Source: Aquatica leii (Eukaryota > Arthropoda > Insecta > Coleoptera > Lampyridae). From it: a stretch of 64,000 bases of DNA. Positions 31,319 through 43,040 of the stretch are shown here, piece by piece. Each line of letters opens with the position of its first letter. Positions within the stretch are counted from its first letter, which is position 1. The notes beneath the pieces were generated by a model. That model made no database searches. It was not told where the DNA came from and worked only from the letters and a program-made list of their open reading frames with translations. The stretch lies in contig CM069432.1 in assembly GCA_035610365.1 (NCBI GenBank), positions 111,805,529 through 111,869,528 on the forward strand, read 5' to 3'. The translations under genes and the position numbers were made by a program.

Positions 31319-33761
31319 AAAGTATTTCAGTAGTAAATTTAAATGTTGTAGGCTGTGTAAGTTGCATTATATGACTTTTCTGGTTAAGTAGTTTTTACTA
31401 ATTTTAGAAAAAATAATTAATCGTTACTTATGTATCAAATGAAAATTATTGACCAACTAAGTAAATCGACTGGAGATGTGATAGGAAATGTGCTTTGCAG
31501 CATCACTGAGGAGGTGAAATGTCCGCCGACTGACGATTGCAAGGATGCATTACATTTATCTTTTTCTAACTCGCATAATATTGTATTATGTGTGTTTCAC
31601 TTTTTACCACAATAACTATCATTTACAATTTGGCATCAATATAATACATGCGGGTTACACATACGTATGAGCCTCGGGTAAATTTGCAATTCAGCAAACA
31701 CGGTTACGTTGTTAAAATGCAGAAAATAAATTAATGTGTACATAACAACTATGGTACAGTTACGTTAAGCAGTGAGACGATAGTTATATTCTGTAATTAT
31801 TTAATAATGAATGATGGGAAATTAAACAGTTTTTAGAAGATTTATAACTACATATTTAAATATTTAATGTAAAACTTACCTCATAAGTTACATACATATT
31901 ATTTTTTTATATTTGTACTTTTTTTAATTTCATTATTTTTTTCCTGTTCAGTCGCTGTGCTGCACGAAACCGATTCCACCAAGGTTCATAACTTAGTCCT
32001 TCATATTTGGAAAAGACTCACATATAGCGTCTATATAAAAATAAAAACTAGTACAATAATAGTTATCTACCTATTTCATAAAACTTATCAAATACAATTT
32101 TTTCAACTTTAAAGTTGTGTTTCTAACCTTTCCATAAACACATGGTTGCTAAATTATAATCAAACAATTTTAAATAAAATTGTCCTTTTATTGGAACCCA
32201 ATGTGCGTTTTAAAACCTGAGGCAACAAAAATTAGTTTTTTAATTTGCAAAAATAATCTACAAAACCTTACTAAAGCACTATAGGTAATCTCAATTAAGA
32301 TCGCAGCGCCACTGTGGTGTAAATAGAAACCAGATTGTATGACACACAGTTTCAAATTTATTAGTTTTCTGGTGTTTATACGTGGTTATAAAGTTGAATT
32401 AAAAATATTTCTATCTTCTTTAATGCTAAGTTTTTTAGAATTTAGAGTATTAAGTTTAATTAAAATGCGTAATGTAAGTAAAATGTAGCGGTTAAGTTAT
32501 TTAAGTATGATTCTGTTGTAATAATTGCAATATAGGTTTATACAATATTACCCATGTATCGTCACAATCAAGAATTACTATTGAGTATTATTATTATTAT
32601 TATGTTAAATAAAAAATATTTAGGTTTTTTTCGTCGTTTGCTGTTTGTTTCAGGAGCAATATAAATCATTTGAATTAGTTACCGTAAACTGATAAAATGT
32701 ACATTGTCTAGTGCAGATGTGCAATCAACTGATTATTCTCGCTGTAACACAACAATAAGTAACCCAAGTAGCAATTTATGTTGCAAAACCGTTGTAAGAG
32801 TGATGAAAATTATTGAAATTGATTGATATTTGCATTATTGGAGTATACGACAAAAAAACTATCTATAACTAGCATTGTCAATAACATTACTGTTAGAAAA
32901 AAGTTAAATTTCGTCGTTGTTTCATTGCTGATAAATGCTTTATCCAGTTTCTCATGTAATGTGTCATGTAGCATCTACATACGTTTAATTCGTCAGCGTT
33001 ACAACTTCCAACGCTTTCTCAACGACGATTCAACGTTCCCAAGTTCACGCAGCATTTGCATTGTTAAAACAACACTGCTTCTATACTTTGTAAAAATTAA
33101 AAAAACTCTTGCACGTCACAGGTATATTAAAGGTTTATAAAACAAAATGTAAATGTATTAAAGTGATTAACGTTATTGGTTTTGTAAACACGGGGTTTCC
33201 GTTTGTATGTCTAATCTATAGATTAGCATTTAAATGTCTTATATAAATGCAAAACATGTCTGTTATTAAAACGCATTTAAAGGATTTTAAACATTTAAAC
33301 TAAAAAACCATAAATAAATAATAAATTAATAATAATTTGGTCAGGTAATTTGATCTTGCACAAATACTATTTGGTTTGTATTATTATTAACAAAGTATGC
33401 AAATATGTTTGTTTACCAGTAATAAAAGAAAAGTACTTTTGTATCCCACTTAGCAATTACAATTATGCATAGTATTTTGTAAAATTAGTTGGCAAAATGT
33501 ACTATTTTTTTTAAAATGCATTTTTTTGCATTAAATTGTTCTTTACAAGGTATATTTTAAATTAATCAGACTAAATTCGTATGTACTTAATATAGTTAAT
33601 TTATTCACAATATTAGATATAGAATATGTTAATTCGAAGAAAATTGTTAATAAACTATATTTTTATTGTAATGCATATTATTGTAAAAATGTAAACTAGA
33701 GACAGTATTGAATGTTATCTGTATTCAGTGTGTTCTTAACGTTACATTAGCGCTGATATAG
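31319..33761. other. AT-rich DNA without recognisable genes
   Basis: Open frames at 31430-31615 and 32823-33140 show no family resemblance or splice support. An ATT microsatellite lies at about 32583-32602. Nothing else is recognised. Confidence 0.45.
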
Positions 33762-33771
33762 TGTATTCTGT

Positions 33772-34465
33772 TAGTAGAGTGCTCGAGCAAAATTATTGTC
33801 ACTTTCGTGGGGGGCTCGGTGTTACAAGATGAAATTTTCACAGATCAAAGTTAATGTCCTTATCAATCTAAATTTCAAATTTGTCCAAAATCGGAATGTG
33901 CAAAAGGGCACAATATCCAAAATTGGAGTTACACACGCAATGCTAAAGTATAAAAAATTTGCAATATACCTATCGAAAAAAAATGTTTAGTTTTGTAGCA
34001 GATGTATTTTTAATTATTAATTGAAATACACAAAATGCGGTCTCGCTTACGGACGTAAATAATTTGAAACTGAAATATCTCGAAAAGAACTGCAGAAAAA
34101 GTTTACTAAAACCGACCAATTTTTCTATTTATACACAATTATCTCGGAAAGTAAGGCCTAAATCAAGAAAAGTTATTCTTAAAAATAGTTGCATTGATTC
34201 GTATACAAAATAATAGTGTCGATTTCAAAATTTTTAAGTTTATAATATGGTAAGTAGGTAATTAAATATCAAACAATGCATTTTTAATCACGTTCGGCCG
34301 ACGAAAAGCGCTCGCGTCCCCACTCTTTGGTTTCGTTCGCTATCTCACAATTTACCGTAGCTCCATCACGCTTCCTCTTCTATAGCCAAATTTTACACAG
34401 CAATAACAATAGGTATGTTAATTTTTTCTATCATTATTACTTTACATATTATATAAAAACAAAAT
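33772..34465 (+). repeat. Left terminal inverted repeat of the Academ-like element
   Basis: Starts TAGTAGAGTGCTCGAGC, diverges over 33785-33801, then from CTTTCGTGGGGGGCTCGGTG runs nearly base for base with the reverse complement of 39498-40160, ending near TTTACATATTATATAAAAA. Confidence 0.85.
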
Positions 34466-34518
34466 AAATTGATTATTCCTATCACTATAACAAAAAAATT
34501 ATCTAAAATTTAAAAAAG

Positions 34519-35481
34519 TTATTCATCGTCTGAACTTTCTGATTCTATTTCGTTGACATTGACAGGCATTAATGGTTTTGCAATCGTAAAAGGATTTTTG
34601 CACGAGTTTTGAGTGATGCACCTACATGAAGGGATACAGCCCATCTTGTTCGTCCTGCATTTACAAATCTTGTTAGTGCAATCTAAAAAAGAAATATTGA
34701 ATATGGATTATCCAACAAAGTAATAACACATTTACCTTTCTTGCAACTACATGATGATAAAGCTATTAACTGAGTTGGAAACGGTGGAAGAGTTGTTAAA
34801 AGTGGAATCGGATCACTGTTCTCATTGCAATGCCAACCAAACTGTTCAAAATTGGGAATTGTGGGTAACGGTTCCAAAGCATTTTCCCACACAGTTGTTT
34901 GAAAATACACCCGTAAACAATGTTGTTTTAGAGCATCTTCAGTGGGTGGCAACCTAGATATTGGTGTTGCAGCAGCCATAATTCCCCTTAACGTATCTAC
35001 AGATTGTACGTCTGTGCTTTTTGAATATAATTTCATGACAAAATTTTGCATTTTAACAAACATTTCATGCGAAAATTGTTCTACACCGACTCTACTTAAA
35101 TCGTCGCTACATTCCAGATATGTTTTCCAACAAGTCCTTTTACCAAATCCAGTAAATTGACTTGTGGTATCACATCCTGTAAAGGCATGAAATGCTGGCA
35201 AGTTTTTTTATTAAACTGTCTGCTAGATTTATTTTGTGTACGGGAATATACCGCAGAGAATCACTTTTGCCTGTCTTCATCCATACTTCTTGGGTAAGAT
35301 GTTTTCTAAAGTGCAGTAATAAGACCAAGACATCTGTATCGTTGCAATCAACAATGCATCTCCTGTAGCCTGAAATCTTGGCAGAGAGGACATGTAGTAA
35401 AATCCGCGTATCTGCTTCTTCATGATTTGACACTAGCAATTCAGGAGATTTTACTTTGAAGTTTGCTTTGTAATCTGTCAC
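34519..35481 (-). CDS. Academ-like transposase, XPG/FEN-like nuclease and CXC tail (C-terminal part)
   Basis: Minus strand. From 35481 the frame carries LLVSNHEEADTRILLHVL and CIVDCNDTDVLVLLL, then, after a one-base slip in an A7 run near 35205, PAFHAFTGCDTTSQFTGFGK. These three blocks match the acidic residues of XPG/FEN1 nucleases (E-A-D/E, D-x-D, and the G-C-D loop before the helix-hairpin region). The last part, SCSCKK, splices over a 53-base intron (34735-34683, GTAAAT...TTTTAG) to DCTNKICKCRTNKMGCIPSC, a CXC-type zinc-binding tail, ending in an acidic ESESSDDE and stop at 34519. Function inferred: structure-specific DNA cleavage during transposition. Confidence 0.7.
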
Positions 35482-38366
35482 ACAAGTAAATCCTTCACTA
35501 GTGGCAAATTCAACGGTTTTTTTTTAGAATGATTTGTTAAGTTTTCGGACAAGAAATTGGTCAATTGTTTTTTATTGAATACAGAATGTATAAACAGATT
35601 CCAGCGCTGTGGCAAGGGCGTGTTTTCGTTTTCTATGATCTTGTTGATAGTATTGTTTTGTCCTCGTTTAAGCCGTGTTATTCTTTTAGTGGAATGTTCT
35701 TTGTAGTTGTCAAATACCACATCGACCCTTTGTGCTCCAAATTGATTTTTAAATATTTTGTTAACAAAAATCGCAGCTAATTCTCCAAACGTGTTACATT
35801 TGGGTGGTTTACTTATACGTTGCACCATTGCCATTCCATCAAATATTAAACACAATTTTGCGTCTTTGATAGGAGGCAAAGTACTCTCAACTGTAGTGAA
35901 ATTCTCAATAATTCCTCCTAAAGCACTTTTATTAGATGGTGTTGCCAATTGTCCATTCACTGTTAAAGACGTGGGAGAAGTAGTTAGTTCATGTCGAAAA
36001 ATGGGATTATAATCTATCATTCTTCCCATTTCTTTAACTGCTAAGATTCTTTGTAGAAATTGTTGTCCTTCTAATGCTTCGGTTTTTTTGGAAGATTTTG
36101 TTTGTGTACAACTAGTTGGTACTTTGACCGCAACGTTATTTTTTTTTAAAGGTTTGTAAAATTTTAACGTGTCCATATTTTTAACGAAATATTTTAGTGC
36201 GTTTTCTCCTGTTTGTTTTGCATTCAGCCGGAATAATTCTAAAATTTTGGGGTACACTTCTTTAGTTGAAATAGATGTTAAGACCTCTGTAGTAGAATTA
36301 AATACGTTAAATTTAAGAAATTGGTCCACTAACTTTAATGCGGTTTGTTCATCAACTATCATTCGTTGCTTTCCAGTTTCAATATTTTGACTTGAAATAC
36401 AGCAATCTAATTTTAAAGAAACAGTGAAAGTTTGTACCATTCTCCCAATTTCATTGAAGCTTAAATACCATTCATCAAGCCTTGTACTGTTTTTCGTTAA
36501 TCCTACAATTCCTCCTGCATCTTTGGAGGTTTTATTTACATGTTCAAGGGCTTGATCGACAGAAATTCTATTGAATCCACCATTCAATCGCTTTACAACA
36601 AAAATTCCATCGCAAAATTCCTGATAGACTATCGGGGCTTTATTTTCTAAATCAAGCATATCACACAGATACACAGAACCCCATCTAGCATAATTATTAT
36701 GATCGTACGTAAAAAACCACGGCAACATCTTTCTAAAACTTTGCAAGTGTAAATCCCACTGCCCTGTTCTTTCACTATATATAAATTCTAATAAAGTTTC
36801 CACCATTTCCATGTAGGTACACCAAAATTGGAAAGTAGAAGATTGATTTTCCACAAACTCTTTAAAAGCCTCAGATAACTGTCCTACATTGTTAACAAGT
36901 TCAAAAAAATTAGTGATGGTTCCTTGTTTGGTCATTATTTTACAAATACTATTGGCCATTAATCTGCTCTTATTGACGACGTGAATATTATCACTCTTAC
37001 ATTCCATCAGCCACGTTTCAAACATTGGCAGCAATATTCTTAACAAACTCTCATAGGTTAATTTGTGAGCTCTAATAGCTTTATTCCATTTTTTACCTTT
37101 CATTATACCGATAACAGTAGAATCTCCATATAAGTTCGATTCCAGCCATACGTCGGTTAGACCGGAATTGTCCATATGTTGCCCAATAGTTTTCAAAAAG
37201 TTCATCATTATGTGAAATCCTCCTAATCGTATGACGAAATGTGAGCATTCATCCAACTTTAGCCATTGAATTTCTTTCGCTTTATGGTATATAGCTTGAT
37301 CAAAAGTAATAATCGTATAGTTGTTGTTTAGTTTAGCGGCAATATCACTGCACCGTTTCATAGTTGTCCAAATAGTGTCATAATCACTAGCAACGTATGG
37401 TAAAATGGGAAGGTAACCGTAGGTTGTGACATAGGTATCATCCTGGTGTATCAGTTTACTAAATCCAGACCACTGTGGTATTGTTACACAATTTTTAGGA
37501 ACATCATGATTGATCGATGTTCTGCAGAAAATCCAAGCTAAATTATATGGAAATATAAAATTTTTTGTCCCATATTCATCACAAAGTATATTTTTATTAT
37601 TAATTGAAGGTGTTACTTTTTGTGATTTATTATAATTAATTTTTCGCAGTAAGTGAACGTTTTCAGGAATCTCAAGCTTTGCTTTATATGGTATTATTTT
37701 TGGTTTAGTATACGTTTCTGTTTCTAGATAAGGCGGTCCTTGTTGAAATGCTATCATTTGTGTTGCATGAAAAGTTGGTCCTTTATCTAAAGTTTCTTCT
37801 AATATGTCTATGTTATCAGCTGCAAATTGCACCAATTTGTTGGGAACAAGTTGTCTAGGAATGTAACAATTATCGTTGCAAGAGTACCTAATTATTTCTT
37901 CCTGAGCAATAGTATTTCTTATTCGTAATACATCTTTATAAGAGACAGAATGTCCACACGCATGAAGTGCTCCAATAATTTTTTTTGATCTTGTTTCTTG
38001 ATGAACCATACTGCCTAATCCAATGTGTTTGGGTGTTAACCGTTTTCCTTTAAATCGATTGTAAATAATGTCTTGACAAATGCTGGTGACTCCGGAACCG
38101 TTTTCTTTTTCATCTACTGAAATTAACAAACCAATTATCCAAGAAAGGCTATGAGGTATATATTTTTGGTAAGCATCAACACTCAATTCCCGATAATCTA
38201 AATGATCTGGTATGTTGTCCAACTCTTTCCCAATGTCCATACAAATTTTATGAATTTGAGATAATTCTGAATTGCCTATGAACATGGAAGAACTACTTTC
38301 TGTTGAAACAGAAGAGACTTTAATAAAACTGTGTATAGCGTCAGATTTTGGAACTGACGGTATCAC
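35478..38366 (-). CDS. Academ-like transposase, main open frame (962 codons)
   Basis: The longest frame in the window, minus strand. Early residues include a Lys/Arg-rich region and HALGACGHS-like GALHACGHSVSYKD. The middle carries YLPILPYVASDYDTIWTTMK, IITFDQAIYHKAKEIQWLKL and FVIRLGGFHIMMNFLKTIGQ then LESNLYGDSTVIGIMKGKKW, whose spaced Asp/Glu could be an RNase H-like triad; this block is shared by many invertebrate element proteins I recall as Academ-type. Near the end, LCLIFDGMAMVQRI and RVDVVFDNYKEHSTKRITRL start the XPG-like nuclease, completed in the next frame. It is not intact on paper: the frame slips at an A9 run near 35525 and starts without a proper ATG junction upstream. Confidence 0.75.
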   Translation of the reverse strand: MIPSVPKSDAIHSFIKVSSVSTESSSSMFIGNSELSQIHKICMDIGKELDNIPDHLDYRELSVDAYQKYIPHSLSWIIGLLISVDEKENGSGVTSICQDIIYNRFKGKRLTPKHIGLGSMVHQETRSKKIIGALHACGHSVSYKDVLRIRNTIAQEEIIRYSCNDNCYIPRQLVPNKLVQFAADNIDILEETLDKGPTFHATQMIAFQQGPPYLETETYTKPKIIPYKAKLEIPENVHLLRKINYNKSQKVTPSINNKNILCDEYGTKNFIFPYNLAWIFCRTSINHDVPKNCVTIPQWSGFSKLIHQDDTYVTTYGYLPILPYVASDYDTIWTTMKRCSDIAAKLNNNYTIITFDQAIYHKAKEIQWLKLDECSHFVIRLGGFHIMMNFLKTIGQHMDNSGLTDVWLESNLYGDSTVIGIMKGKKWNKAIRAHKLTYESLLRILLPMFETWLMECKSDNIHVVNKSRLMANSICKIMTKQGTITNFFELVNNVGQLSEAFKEFVENQSSTFQFWCTYMEMVETLLEFIYSERTGQWDLHLQSFRKMLPWFFTYDHNNYARWGSVYLCDMLDLENKAPIVYQEFCDGIFVVKRLNGGFNRISVDQALEHVNKTSKDAGGIVGLTKNSTRLDEWYLSFNEIGRMVQTFTVSLKLDCCISSQNIETGKQRMIVDEQTALKLVDQFLKFNVFNSTTEVLTSISTKEVYPKILELFRLNAKQTGENALKYFVKNMDTLKFYKPLKKNNVAVKVPTSCTQTKSSKKTEALEGQQFLQRILAVKEMGRMIDYNPIFRHELTTSPTSLTVNGQLATPSNKSALGGIIENFTTVESTLPPIKDAKLCLIFDGMAMVQRISKPPKCNTFGELAAIFVNKIFKNQFGAQRVDVVFDNYKEHSTKRITRLKRGQNNTINKIIENENTPLPQRWNLFIHSVFNKKQLTNFLSENLTNHSKKKPLNLPLVKDLLV

Positions 38367-38404
38367 TATTGATGACTCGTTTACTTTTTCGGGTTTTATT
38401 ATTT

Positions 38405-39185
38405 CTATTTTTGAACCAAAATGATGTTTAATTTTTTGTATGATGCTAAATATCTTTTAAAAATGGATGTTACAGAAAATCCTTTTTCTTTTTCTATTCC
38501 AGTTTTTATTTCATCTTGTACTAATGTTAAGGCTTCATCTTTAGTTTTTTTTTGCTGTTGTTGATTTTCAGTTTTGTTTGATTTTGGTGTGATTTTTTTT
38601 ACATTCCGCATTTCCCCAAGTAAACACCCAATATGGTATTTAACCTCCATCGCGATCAAGTCGTTGGTACCAATTTTCTTTAATAAATGCAACTGTTTGT
38701 TTGCTATAAAACGAATTTTATTTTCAATATTTGTGAACATAACCTGCGATAAACGTTTGCCAATTAAGCGCTTTTGGCAAAATACACATTTGTTAACGTT
38801 AAAAATATCTTTTCTTAAAGATCTTCCGACAGGGAGCGGTAGTTGAATACCAAGGTCCTCACATTCTTGTTGTCTTTTTATTTTACATTTCAGACTTTCT
38901 ATATTTTTTTGCTAGTATAGCCTGCATAACATGTTTTATGGCACGGTAAATTTTTCCAGTCAGTTTGTTTTATGTCACACACTATTTTTTGAATATCCTC
39001 ATCAATATTTTTTGTTATCTCCTCTCGTAATTTAACAGCTTTAATGAATGTGGCGCCAGTTTTTTCAGTTAAATTTGTTGTACTACCTTTTTTTTGCAAA
39101 GTATGCAAGTGGGGCCTTGTTTGATTTCAATTTTTAATAATGAATCAAGCTCGCTGCCTGAATTTGTGGTGTCAGTACTATCCAT
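38405..39185 (-). CDS. Academ-like transposase, N-terminal zinc-binding part (frameshifted)
   Basis: Minus strand from ATG at 39185. It reads MDSTDTTNSGSELDS...GPTCILCKK, slips at an A8 run near 39095, continues LREEITKNIDEDIQ...CHKTCYAGYTSKK, slips at an A7 run near 38910, and continues CVFCQKRLIGKRL and MEVKYHIGCLLGEMR. The C-x2-C pairs followed by H-x3-C or H-x2-C are two likely zinc-binding units for DNA recognition. One more single-base shift near 38445-38460 is needed to enter the 962-codon frame. All joins need only one-base changes, and no in-frame substitution stop was noticed. Confidence 0.65.
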
Positions 39186-39497
39186 AATCTGTTAGACCTT
39201 TGTTAATTAGAATAAAATTAATCTAAATTGTGTCATTTTATACTTAATATAACTGGTAAGTAGCCAAAGAATGGAATGTCTACAACAGTGTTCTAAACTA
39301 TCACAACTATAACACAAATTAATAAACGAATGAACTCATACAAATTCGCACAAATTGCATCAAATCAACCACTAACACAACTGACATCATGCCTTCGTGG
39401 AACCTCGCGTGGAACACAATGATATTTTTATAAAGAGATACTATAAGATTTTCATATGCAAGTGTGCAATAGAGCAACGGTAGATTTTGTGATAGAA

Positions 39498-40200
39498 ATT
39501 TTATTTTTATATAATATGTAAAATAATAATATAGAAAAAATAAACATATTTATTGTTATTGCTGTGTAAAATTTGGCTATAGAAGAGGAAGCGTGATGGA
39601 GCTACGGTAAATTGTGAGATAGCGAACGAAACCAAAGAGTGGGGACGCGAGCGCTTTTCGTCGGCCGAACGTGATTAAAAATGCATTGTTTGATATTTAA
39701 TTACCTACTTACCATATTATAAACTTAAAAATTTTGAAATCGACACTATTATTTTGTATACGAATCAATGCAACTATTTTTAAGAATAACTTTTCTTGAT
39801 TTAGGCCTTACTTTCCGAGATAATTGTGTATAAATAGAAAAATTGGTCGGTTTTAGTAAACTTTTTCTGCAGTTCTTTTCGAGATATTTCAGTTTCAAAT
39901 TATTTACGTCCGTAAGCGAGACCGCATTTTGTGTATTTCAATTAATAATTAAAAATACATCTGCTACAAAACTAAACATTTTTTTTCGATAGGTATATTG
40001 CAAATTTTTTATACTTTAGCATTGCGTGTGTAACTCCAATTTTGGATATTGTGCCCTTTTGCACATTCCGATTTTGGACAAATTTGAAATTTAGATTGAT
40101 AAGGACATTAACTTTGATCTGTGAAAATTTCATCTTGTAACACCGAGCCCCCCACGAAACTTATTTTTAAAGCACTTTTGTAGCGCTGAGCACTCTACTA
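39498..40200 (-). repeat. Right terminal inverted repeat of the Academ-like element
   Basis: Reverse complement matches the left repeat over about 650 bp with almost no differences, then diverges over 40161-40187 and matches again at the very end (GAGCACTCTACTA). Contains the likely promoter side of the minus-strand gene, whose start codon is at 39185. Confidence 0.85.
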
Positions 40201-41870
40201 TGTATTCATTTTCTAGATATAGCAAATGTAAACAAACTGAATTGCGTGCTCAATGCATAATCATCCCGTGCTGTTACAAATGCTATTGTATCCTATCGCT
40301 CATTAAAACAGGTGATGCGATTTTGCAGGCCCGGATTCGACATGTTCACGTGAACACCGCATGTATTTGTTTACGCGCGCTCTATCTTAGAAATGAATAG
40401 ACCATTTGAAGTACGGAAGCGTTGTTACAAAGTTTTTATTGTTGAATTAGTGGAACTGTGTAGTTACAGCGTTATAGTGTTGATGACTTAGCAAGTGTTG
40501 GAAAAGCGTTGTGTGTAGGGTGCAAAACAACTGATTTTCGGCACAAACTTTACAATGGAATTGCAATATTGAAACAATGCAAAATTGGGAACCGATTATT
40601 GCAGTATTCAACGTTATATAGCAGCTTCAAATTTTACAAAAAATATATATTATTCAGACGTAAAATGTAATTTAATGTTAAATAATGTTAGTCAATCGAT
40701 GGCAACGATGCAGTTATCATTTATCTTCCATGGAAGCAGTAATTAAAAACCATTGCAGAGTACTTTTTATTAAAATTTAAAATGAGGTTGTGTTCGTATG
40801 TCATTATTTCTGTTTATCAAAAACGCCACCAGATAGCGTATGGCTTAGGAAGGATTGCCTATACTATGCATCATCTAAAAATCTAATTTCAAACACCTCT
40901 AAGTCCTGTATCGTTTTCAATGAAAATTTTATTGAGATTTGAGATGTTACTTTATGACAAACAGGTGCAATATTTAAATGTCGTTCAATTTTAATTAGTC
41001 GATCAGTATGAATTTCTAACAAAATTTTATACTTTGCAAGTTTTGAATATCTTTAAAAATATTTTTGATTTATTAATGTAAGGCGCAAGCCTTTGTTACG
41101 TACGAAATTTTCATTACGGAATACCCTGTAGATGAATTACAATTAGATGTGGGTTTTGACGCCCTCTACCGATCCTTTCTCGTGACTGTCATTCGACGAA
41201 GTAATCGTGAAGCTGTCAACTACAGTAACGGGCCGGTGCCGAGGTTTTCGAATTGATTCTTAAATTTTTAAGAACATCACGTGTGATGAACATAAATTTA
41301 TAAAGCGAGTGAGAATTTATTACGATTCTTTCGGCACGGGGTAAGATATTTTTGTCTTAAATCTATTAAGGGTCTTTCGTAATTTCTATATTCATATGAT
41401 AGCCGGTTCCGACCACGTTGTCCACCATTGTGGATTTCAAGCAGCAATTAGGATGCATAAGTACCATTAATGAATAATACTACCGAGCATATAAGCTGTT
41501 GTGAAGTCCTGCTATTTAAGTAACATCGGGGTCTCGTCGAACGTTGTGTCGTGGATGCTGATTTGGGATTAGAAGTAGATTGGGTTACCAGCCACCTGTT
41601 CTAAATTACTACTTACATCATTCGATACACTGGGGTTCTATATAATGCTTAATGAAGAGGTCGATTGTGTTATCAGCCACCTGTGTTAAAATTATTTCTT
41701 ACAGTACACAATACGACGGGTTTTTGTATGCCATTTAATGATTTATTAATACTATTTTTTAGCCTTTGTTCTGTGTGAACTGGATTGTGATCCAATTTGC
41801 TTTTCACTATTTATTACAGGCCACTGACGAGAAAACGTTTTCTACGTGAAAGTGGAAACTGGATTTTGGG
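40201..41870. other. Stretch without recognisable genes, moderately GC-richer from 41.15 kb
   Basis: No family-like coding frame. From about 41150 to 41870 the base composition is less AT-rich and resembles the 5' region of an element or transcript; the segment just before the Penelope-like copy ends GGATTTTGGG followed by GTGAGT, a good splice donor. No exon can be tied to it. Confidence 0.35.
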
Positions 41871-42914
41871 GTGAGTTACTTGTTTGACTTTTATATCGGG
41901 ATCACCAAAGTTATTCATAGAATTATATTTAATGTTAATGATCGTAACTACGTTGTATGGCCTCATGGCAAAGATAAACTAAACCAGTTCTTTCAACATC
42001 TAAACTCTGCACATAACAGCATTAAGTTTACTATGGAGTTAGAACATAACAGCAGTCTAGCCTTTTTTGATGTACTAGTGATAAGGAAAAATAACGGAAA
42101 ATTGGGGCATTCCGTTTATAGAAAGAAAACGCACACTAATAGATACTTAAACGCCGAATCTCATCACCATCCAGTACAGAAGAATACTGTTTTGCATACT
42201 TTAGCCAAAAGAGCTATACGTGTGTCAGATAACGAAAATCTACAAAAGGAAAAGGAAACATTGTTGGAGTCCCTACAACAAAATGGATACGGGTTCAAAG
42301 AGATCCAAAACGCATGGAAAAGAGCAATAAATCCAAAAGTCAAAGAAGACTTATCACCTCCTACTAGCACCGCTTATTTACCATACTGTATGGGTTCAAC
42401 AGACAAAATAAGCAGGGTGCTAAAGAAACATAATATTAAAACTGTCTTTACGACTAAGGATACCCTGAACACCTGGTTTACATCTGCTAAAGACAAACAA
42501 GGGGCTCTAAAACATGCCGGAGTTTACAAAATTCCTTGTTCCTGTGGATCAAGTTATATAGGACAGACGGGACGTTCTATTGAAGTTAGAGTAAAGAAAC
42601 ATATGGCTGACTGCAAACACCGCAGAGTTACTAAATCAGCAGTGGCAGAACACGTGTGGAACCAAGGACACACGCTGAACTTTGACCAAACTAAAGTGTT
42701 GGCTAGAACTCTTTTCTACTTTCCCAGACTAATCCGCGAAGCTGTGGAAATAGAAAAACATTCTTGTAATATGAACCGAGAAGACGGTTTAAGACTCAGC
42801 AAATCTTGGCTACCAGTATTATATCCTCTAAGACAAACATCGACCTTCTTGGAAAGGGCACAAAGACTTACTCCGAGTAATAACGAAGTCAGTCAAGCGG
42901 TAACGAAACGATAA
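41871..42914 (+). pseudogene. Penelope-like reverse transcriptase C-terminus plus GIY-YIG endonuclease
   Basis: 347 open codons. Residues about 20-75 (NYVVWPHGKDKLNQFFQHLN, then FTMELEHNSSLAFFDVLVIR) are the end of the reverse transcriptase; the normal YVDD motif is degenerate or cut off. Residues about 217-300 are a GIY-YIG nuclease: GVYKIPCSCGSSYIGQTGRS, then the catalytic-region Arg in RVKKHMADCKH and AVAEHVWNQGH. The cysteines around CSCG fit the Penelope class. The ORF stops at 42912-42914. The apparent start is GTG inside a donor-like site, not a real initiation codon. The protein would reverse transcribe and nick DNA in the nucleus; this copy lacks the catalytic palm. Confidence 0.8.
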
Positions 42915-42980
42915 GGTTCGTTAATCACGCTAATCGCTATTGGTATAATTATCGTCATTTCCACTTTTTCTTTCAGTGAC

Positions 42981-43040
42981 ATTTACCACTCTGAAGATGC
43001 AAGCTGCTATGTCTTGCGAAACGTCAGTTTGTTTGGGTTC
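42981..43040 (+). ncRNA. Hammerhead ribozyme motif (Penelope-like), best preserved copy
   Basis: CTGAAGA at 42991-42997, stem II GCAAG (42999-43003) pairing CTTGC (43013-43017) around a nine-base loop, GAAACGTC at 43018-43025. Stem I: ACCACT before and AGT...GGGT after the cleavage C, with an internal loop. Stem III is two base pairs without a loop, as reported for minimal hammerheads of Penelope-like elements, which are thought to act as dimers. One extra U follows A9. Confidence 0.6.

Larger units (their letters stand above)
33772..40200 (-). mobile_element. 6.4-kb Academ-like DNA transposon with long terminal inverted repeats
   Basis: Inverted repeats of roughly 0.7 kb (33772-34465 and 39498-40200) bound a minus-strand gene. 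Compared by eye, the inner ~650 bp of the two arms are virtually identical. The extreme ends match as TAGTAGAGTGCTC, followed by a short diverged stretch. TGTATTC occurs just outside both ends (33762-33768 and 40201-40207), but three extra bases lie between it and the left end, so the target duplication is uncertain. The encoded protein combines zinc-binding cysteines, a possible RNase H-like core and XPG/FEN-type nuclease motifs, which is what the Academ superfamily is known for. Near-identical arms imply recent insertion. Confidence 0.75.

Noticed and set aside
35565-36390. + strand frames opposite the Academ-like gene
   Set aside because: Antisense shadows of the 962-codon frame; no family resemblance.
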